This document shows, in pieces, positions 6,561 to 9,314 of a DNA stretch of 9,314 bases (position 1 is the stretch's first letter; each line of letters starts with the position of its first letter). The notes beneath the pieces were generated by a model. The model saw only the letters and a list, made by a program, of their open reading frames with translations, was not told the DNA's origin and did no database searches. The position numbers were made by a program, and so were the translations under genes. The DNA is from Spartobacteria bacterium (GTDB taxonomy: Bacteria > Verrucomicrobiota > Verrucomicrobiia > Chthoniobacterales > Terrimicrobiaceae). The stretch spans positions 1-9,314 of the forward strand of contig CANKXQ010000039.1 of NCBI GenBank assembly GCA_947487745.1. Reading direction: 5' to 3'.

Positions 6561-7037
6561 TTAATTTTGCGCCGGCGCGGCAGCTTCGGGAGCGGGTTCC
6601 AGAACGGCATTTTCCACCTCAGGGGTGGACTGCGGCGCAACTTCTGCGGCACTGGCGGCGGGTGTGGCCTCGACCACTGGAGTCGCTTCCACAGCGGGAG
6701 TCGTCTCAGGAGTGCTCACAGGAGCTGGTGCCGGTGTTGAAACCGCAGCCGGCACGGGCTCGCTCAGGAGTTTTTTCTGAATGGCGGATTTGCCGGAATT
6801 CGCCTTCGCGGTGAGGATGGAAAGAAGAAGAGTGATCGCGAAAAAGGCGATGCCCAACCAGGTGGTGAATTTGGCCAAAACATTGGTCGTTTGTGAGCCG
6901 AAGACATTGTCCGTGATTCCACCACCGAATGCCGACCCCAATCCCTCGCTGCGCGGACGCTGCATGAGGACAACCAAAATCATAAACGCACAAACCAAAA
7001 CATGGAGAGCGATGAGTAGTGACAAAATGATGGACAT
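6561..7037 (-). CDS. secG: Preprotein translocase subunit SecG with long acidic tail
   Basis: SecG is the small auxiliary subunit of the SecYEG channel in the inner membrane and assists protein export. The N-terminal half is a standard SecG: a membrane segment at residues 3-25, the conserved loop QRPRSEGLGSAFGGG at 26-40, then FGSQTTNVLAKFT, and a second membrane segment at about 57-77. A low-complexity tail follows from residue 92 to 158, rich in alanine, proline, threonine and valine. It contains nine glutamates and no lysine or arginine, and includes a short repeat VEATPVVEATP. The total of 158 residues is well above the roughly 75-110 of many SecG proteins. It starts 50 bases after the exported protein gene; no Shine-Dalgarno sequence is clear. 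Both genes upstream encode proteins with Sec signal peptides. Confidence 0.93.
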   Translation of the reverse strand: MSIILSLLIALHVLVCAFMILVVLMQRPRSEGLGSAFGGGITDNVFGSQTTNVLAKFTTWLGIAFFAITLLLSILTAKANSGKSAIQKKLLSEPVPAAVSTPAPAPVSTPETTPAVEATPVVEATPAASAAEVAPQSTPEVENAVLEPAPEAAAPAQN

Positions 7038-7087
7038 AGAAGAGTCGAGGAAATTAGTCGCAGTCGCGCTTTAGTAAAGACAAGAAA

Positions 7088-7639
7088 TCACTGGTTTCCG
7101 GGGGGAACCACACCCGGTCCACCCCTTGTTCCGGCGGCTTGCGCGATCATTTGGGGGAAAAGAAGCGATGCCGATTCGACGACGGCTTTAGGGCCTGTCA
7201 TCTTCACAAAGACATCACCGGATTGTTCATCGGCAAGGATTGCTCCCAGTAGGGCGTAGTTTTCCAGCGGGGTGGTGGGGCCTCCGGGCATGCCGCTTTG
7301 GAATGTGCCTGCGGCCTGGACATAATAAATGCGGGTGCGGCCCTCATTGACCTCGTTCTGTGAGGTCGGGCCACCTTGAAACTGCCCGAACCAACGGTCG
7401 ATATTGGCTTTTATTCCCCCTCCTTGGCCGGGACCGAAGTGGAAGAATGTCACCTCGGCTTTTTCCTGATTGGTGCCCGGAACCTGCAGTTGAGCCTTCC
7501 GCATAGTGCTGGAGGGAACGATCCATTTCCAGGTATCTGGACGGGTGAATGTGAACGCTCCGACTTGGAACTCCAGCGGGTCTGCAGCCAAAAGGGAGGT
7601 GGATGTTGCCAGGAGTAAAAAAAAGGATCGAAGTGTCAT
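7088..7639 (-). CDS. Small exported protein of unknown function
   Basis: The protein has 183 residues and begins with a clear Sec signal peptide, MTLRSFFLLLATSTSLLA, with cleavage likely near residue 19. The mature part has FTFTRPDTWKWIVPSS near its start, then VTFFHFGPGQGGGIKANIDRW, a GTFQSGMPGGPTTPLENYALLGAI segment and a VFVKMTGPKAVV segment, before a proline/glycine-rich end. I associate this pattern with uncharacterised exported proteins of Planctomycetes and Verrucomicrobia; no activity is known to me. There are no cysteines, so it is not a lipoprotein. Its ATG overlaps the stop of the FecR-domain gene as ATGA, with no ribosome binding site, so the two are probably translated together and may act together outside the inner membrane. 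Confidence 0.85.
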   Translation of the reverse strand: MTLRSFFLLLATSTSLLAADPLEFQVGAFTFTRPDTWKWIVPSSTMRKAQLQVPGTNQEKAEVTFFHFGPGQGGGIKANIDRWFGQFQGGPTSQNEVNEGRTRIYYVQAAGTFQSGMPGGPTTPLENYALLGAILADEQSGDVFVKMTGPKAVVESASLLFPQMIAQAAGTRGGPGVVPPGNQ

Positions 7640-9138
7640 CGTGGGCTGCGGATTTCTGGAGGAGTGGCTTGTGGTGTTGGGATGGGGGTTGGTGTTGAAT
7701 TTGGTGTTGGTGTTGAGATAGGCGTCGGTGTGGGCGTTGCCACGGGAATTTGCGGGTTGGTATTTGTCGTGGACGGCGGTGCTGGCTGAGCGCTGGTTCC
7801 TGTGTTGGTGGATTGCTGAACCCCTGACTGAGCGGCGTCGCCGACGGCTTGGGCGTCGACTCCGGCCACGCTCTCGACAATCTGGCTGGTGATCTGTGTG
7901 GCTTGTTGGGGTTGAGCCGCAGCGACGGAGGCTGCGATTTGCGCGGCTGCTTCAGGAACGGCTGCCGCAACAGAGGCTGCGATTTGAGGGGCGCTGGATG
8001 GTGCCACAGAGGCAACCGCACCGGCGACAGCTGCGGCGGCTGATGGGACGGCTTGGGCCACGCTGGTGGCGATGGCTGCGGCTGAGGATGGGACTACTGT
8101 GGCCACAGAAGCAGCAATCTGGGCAGCCAGCGAAGGCGAGGCCAAGGCAGCGGTGGATGCGATTTGAGGCGCGGCGTTCGGGGCGAGTTCAGCGGCGGCG
8201 GCGGCAATTTCGGCGGCGGCTGCGGGTGATTCTGTGGCGAGTTGTTGGACAGCTTCAACGACGGCTTCATCTCCTTTGGTTGCTGCTTCCTCCAGCGTTT
8301 TTTGCTGTTCAGGCGTGAGGGATGAGGATGCGGACTCGCGGTTTTGAGCGGCGGCCACCACGGCTTGAGCGAAAACGGCTTGTCCGGAGGATCGTTGGGA
8401 GGACACGGAGGATAAAATGCTGCTGCCCGCCTCTGCAGAGAGTTGGCTGGTGGTGGGTGCTTGGATTGTTCCTCCTTGTCCGGACTGGGACGGCGTCACG
8501 GTAACCGTGCTTGCCGTGCCTGCGGGAACGGGAACGCTGTCGCTTCCACCAGCAGAACGAACGCCTACCTCGCCCGTGGCCACGCCAACAGTGAATGCTT
8601 TCGGTGTGCCGTCTGAGTTTTTTACAGCACTGGTCTTGAAATCCGTGCCACGAATGCCTGCCGTCCCGATCGGTGTGCTTACTTCCAAGCTCGATCCGGG
8701 TTTGAGTTTTTTGACGCCAGTGATGATGTCGCCATATTCAAGAAATCCCGTAGTTTTGGATTTGGATGGCTCTGATTTCATCTCCGCAAGTTTTTCGGGG
8801 GCAACATCCCATGGTGCCTGTTGGAATTCCTGGATGAGAAACTTGGAGGAGGGGGCGACTTCCATGACGATGCCATTTTCGAAGGCGAGTGAGGCCTTGG
8901 CTTTCGGGCCTGTGGTGATGACCTGGCCTTGTTTCAAAATTGCGCCTTTCGAGGGGGCTTGGGTTTGGTCGCTTGAAGAGCTTGAGATTTTTACATCGCC
9001 CTCGAATGCAGTGAGAACAATGATGCCATTCTTCATTGGGGCATCGGCGGGCTCTTGGGCTTTGGCGCTTGCCTGAAATGCTAAAAATGCAATCGCAAGC
9101 ACTTGAAATGCGGTTCGTAGGGTGGTTGAAAGATTCAT
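7636..9138 (-). CDS. Exported FecR-domain protein with 15-residue Ala/Pro repeats
   Basis: The protein has 500 residues. A Sec signal peptide covers about residues 1-27 (hydrophobic core FQVLAIAFLAF, then ASAKAQ). A FecR domain follows: VLTAFEGDVKIS at 41-52, KGAILKQGQVITTGPKAKASLAFENGIVMEV at about 64-94, and STPIGTAGIRGTDF at 154-167, whose IRGTDF is typical. Residues 305-424 are eight exact-length 15-residue repeats, and residues 467-493 are a Thr/Pro-rich tail. Classical FecR is an inner-membrane anti-sigma factor. This protein has no membrane anchor and no sigma factor gene nearby, so it belongs to the secreted FecR-domain type, probably periplasmic or surface-associated. Function is unknown. 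The start is supported by AAGG eight bases before the ATG. It is the first gene of the - strand block and overlaps the next by four bases. Confidence 0.88.
   Translation of the reverse strand: MNLSTTLRTAFQVLAIAFLAFQASAKAQEPADAPMKNGIIVLTAFEGDVKISSSSSDQTQAPSKGAILKQGQVITTGPKAKASLAFENGIVMEVAPSSKFLIQEFQQAPWDVAPEKLAEMKSEPSKSKTTGFLEYGDIITGVKKLKPGSSLEVSTPIGTAGIRGTDFKTSAVKNSDGTPKAFTVGVATGEVGVRSAGGSDSVPVPAGTASTVTVTPSQSGQGGTIQAPTTSQLSAEAGSSILSSVSSQRSSGQAVFAQAVVAAAQNRESASSSLTPEQQKTLEEAATKGDEAVVEAVQQLATESPAAAAEIAAAAAELAPNAAPQIASTAALASPSLAAQIAASVATVVPSSAAAIATSVAQAVPSAAAAVAGAVASVAPSSAPQIAASVAAAVPEAAAQIAASVAAAQPQQATQITSQIVESVAGVDAQAVGDAAQSGVQQSTNTGTSAQPAPPSTTNTNPQIPVATPTPTPISTPTPNSTPTPIPTPQATPPEIRSPR
7660..7740 (-). 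repeat. Thr-Pro low-complexity tail coding repeat
   Basis: Residues 467-493 of the FecR-domain protein alternate threonine and proline (ATPTPTPISTPTPNSTPTP and on). The DNA shows matching GGTGTT-type short repeats on the + strand. Such tails are common in secreted proteins as flexible spacers or wall and envelope linkers; slippage could change its length. Confidence 0.75.
7867..8226 (-). repeat. Eight tandem 45-base (15-residue) repeats in the FecR-domain gene
   Basis: Prolines fall at residues 305, 320, 335, 350, 365, 380, 395 and 410, exactly 15 apart. The consensus is P-x-x-A-A-x-I-A-x-S-V-A-x-x-V. Units two, six and seven share QIA or QIAASVA. The preceding 15 residues (290-304) may be a decayed ninth unit. 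The regular spacing of aliphatic residues suggests amphipathic helices ended by proline, stacked or in a rod. DNA identity between units is partial, so these are old duplications rather than fresh slippage. Confidence 0.85.
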
Positions 9139-9277
9139 AAGAAATACCTTGATTTCCCATGCCTAAACTTCCGTCTTCCCCACTACAAGGCAAAATACGG
9201 CCACCGAATCGAGATTTTTCATGGCTGAAATTATTCATTTCGCAAGCGGCGGGTCTTTGTGTTTACTCCACGCGCTT
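9139..9277. other. Divergent intergenic region
   Basis: These 139 bases separate the FecR-domain gene on the - strand from the trxB-like gene on the + strand and must hold promoters for both. It is AT-rich around 9210-9240, but I see no -35/-10 pair good enough to call. A short inverted repeat GAAAT/ATTTC lies near 9226-9241. No Shine-Dalgarno sequence precedes the ATG at 9278. Confidence 0.4.
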
Positions 9278-9314
9278 ATGGAAAATGTCATTATTGTTGG
9301 CACTGGATGTGCCG
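9278..9314 (+). CDS. trxB: Thioredoxin reductase-like flavoprotein, first 12 codons only
   Basis: The visible start reads MENVIIVGTGCA before the window ends. A short beta strand leading into GTGCA is the beginning of an FAD-binding Rossmann motif (GxGxxG). The exact form MENVIIIGTGCAG is, from memory, the usual N-terminus of thioredoxin-disulfide reductase in Verrucomicrobiota and relatives. That enzyme passes electrons from NADPH to thioredoxin in the cytoplasm. With only 12 residues, another FAD-dependent oxidoreductase remains possible. Confidence 0.6.
   Translation, partial: MENVIIVGTGCA

Noticed and set aside
7344..8021. 225-codon - strand frame rich in Pro, Gln and Ser
   Set aside because: It overlaps the FecR-domain gene and the exported protein gene in another frame. 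Its composition is what the repeat DNA gives when shifted.
7636..9138. FecR-type TonB/sigma-factor iron signalling
   Set aside because: No ECF sigma factor or TonB receptor is adjacent, and the protein has a cleavable signal peptide rather than an anti-sigma domain and membrane anchor.

Overview
The window looks like a chromosomal stretch from a bacterium of the Planctomycetes-Verrucomicrobia group, most likely Verrucomicrobiota. This is an inference. It rests on a long FecR-domain protein with alanine/proline repeats, an exported protein of a type I associate with these phyla, the start of a thioredoxin reductase-like gene reading MENVIIVGTGCA, and an intergenic palindrome of the ACGGATGAACACGGAT kind. 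No rRNA or other phylogenetic marker is present to settle it.

Layout. Positions 1-2683 are an accessory block on the + strand. It holds the 3' part of a large dynamin-like GTPase whose C-terminus is a MIT_C domain, the phospholipase D-like membrane-binding domain best known from human MITD1. Two tiny reading frames follow with no real gap (46 and 63 codons, joined by an ATGA overlap). Positions 2684-3075 are non-coding and separate two convergent transcription units. This gap holds an imperfect inverted repeat (2717-2885) that encloses three hairpins, one of which has T-tracts on both strands and can serve as a bidirectional terminator.

Positions 9138 down to 3076 are a six-gene block on the - strand, read in this order: a FecR-domain exported repeat protein, a small exported protein of unknown function, secG, panC, nadB, and a PfkB-family kinase. 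Gaps are short (-4, 50, 72, -4 and 66 bases), so one operon is plausible. SecG belongs to the Sec protein export channel, PanC makes pantothenate for coenzyme A, and NadB starts de novo NAD synthesis. The two upstream proteins are Sec substrates by their signal peptides. The kinase substrate cannot be read from the sequence.

Positions 9139-9277 are a divergent intergenic region, and at 9278 the first 12 codons of a trxB-like flavoprotein gene begin on the + strand.

The strongest candidate for something undescribed is the GTPase-MIT_C fusion with its two coupled small frames: a bacterial membrane-remodelling GTPase joined to a domain that eukaryotes use in ESCRT-dependent abscission.
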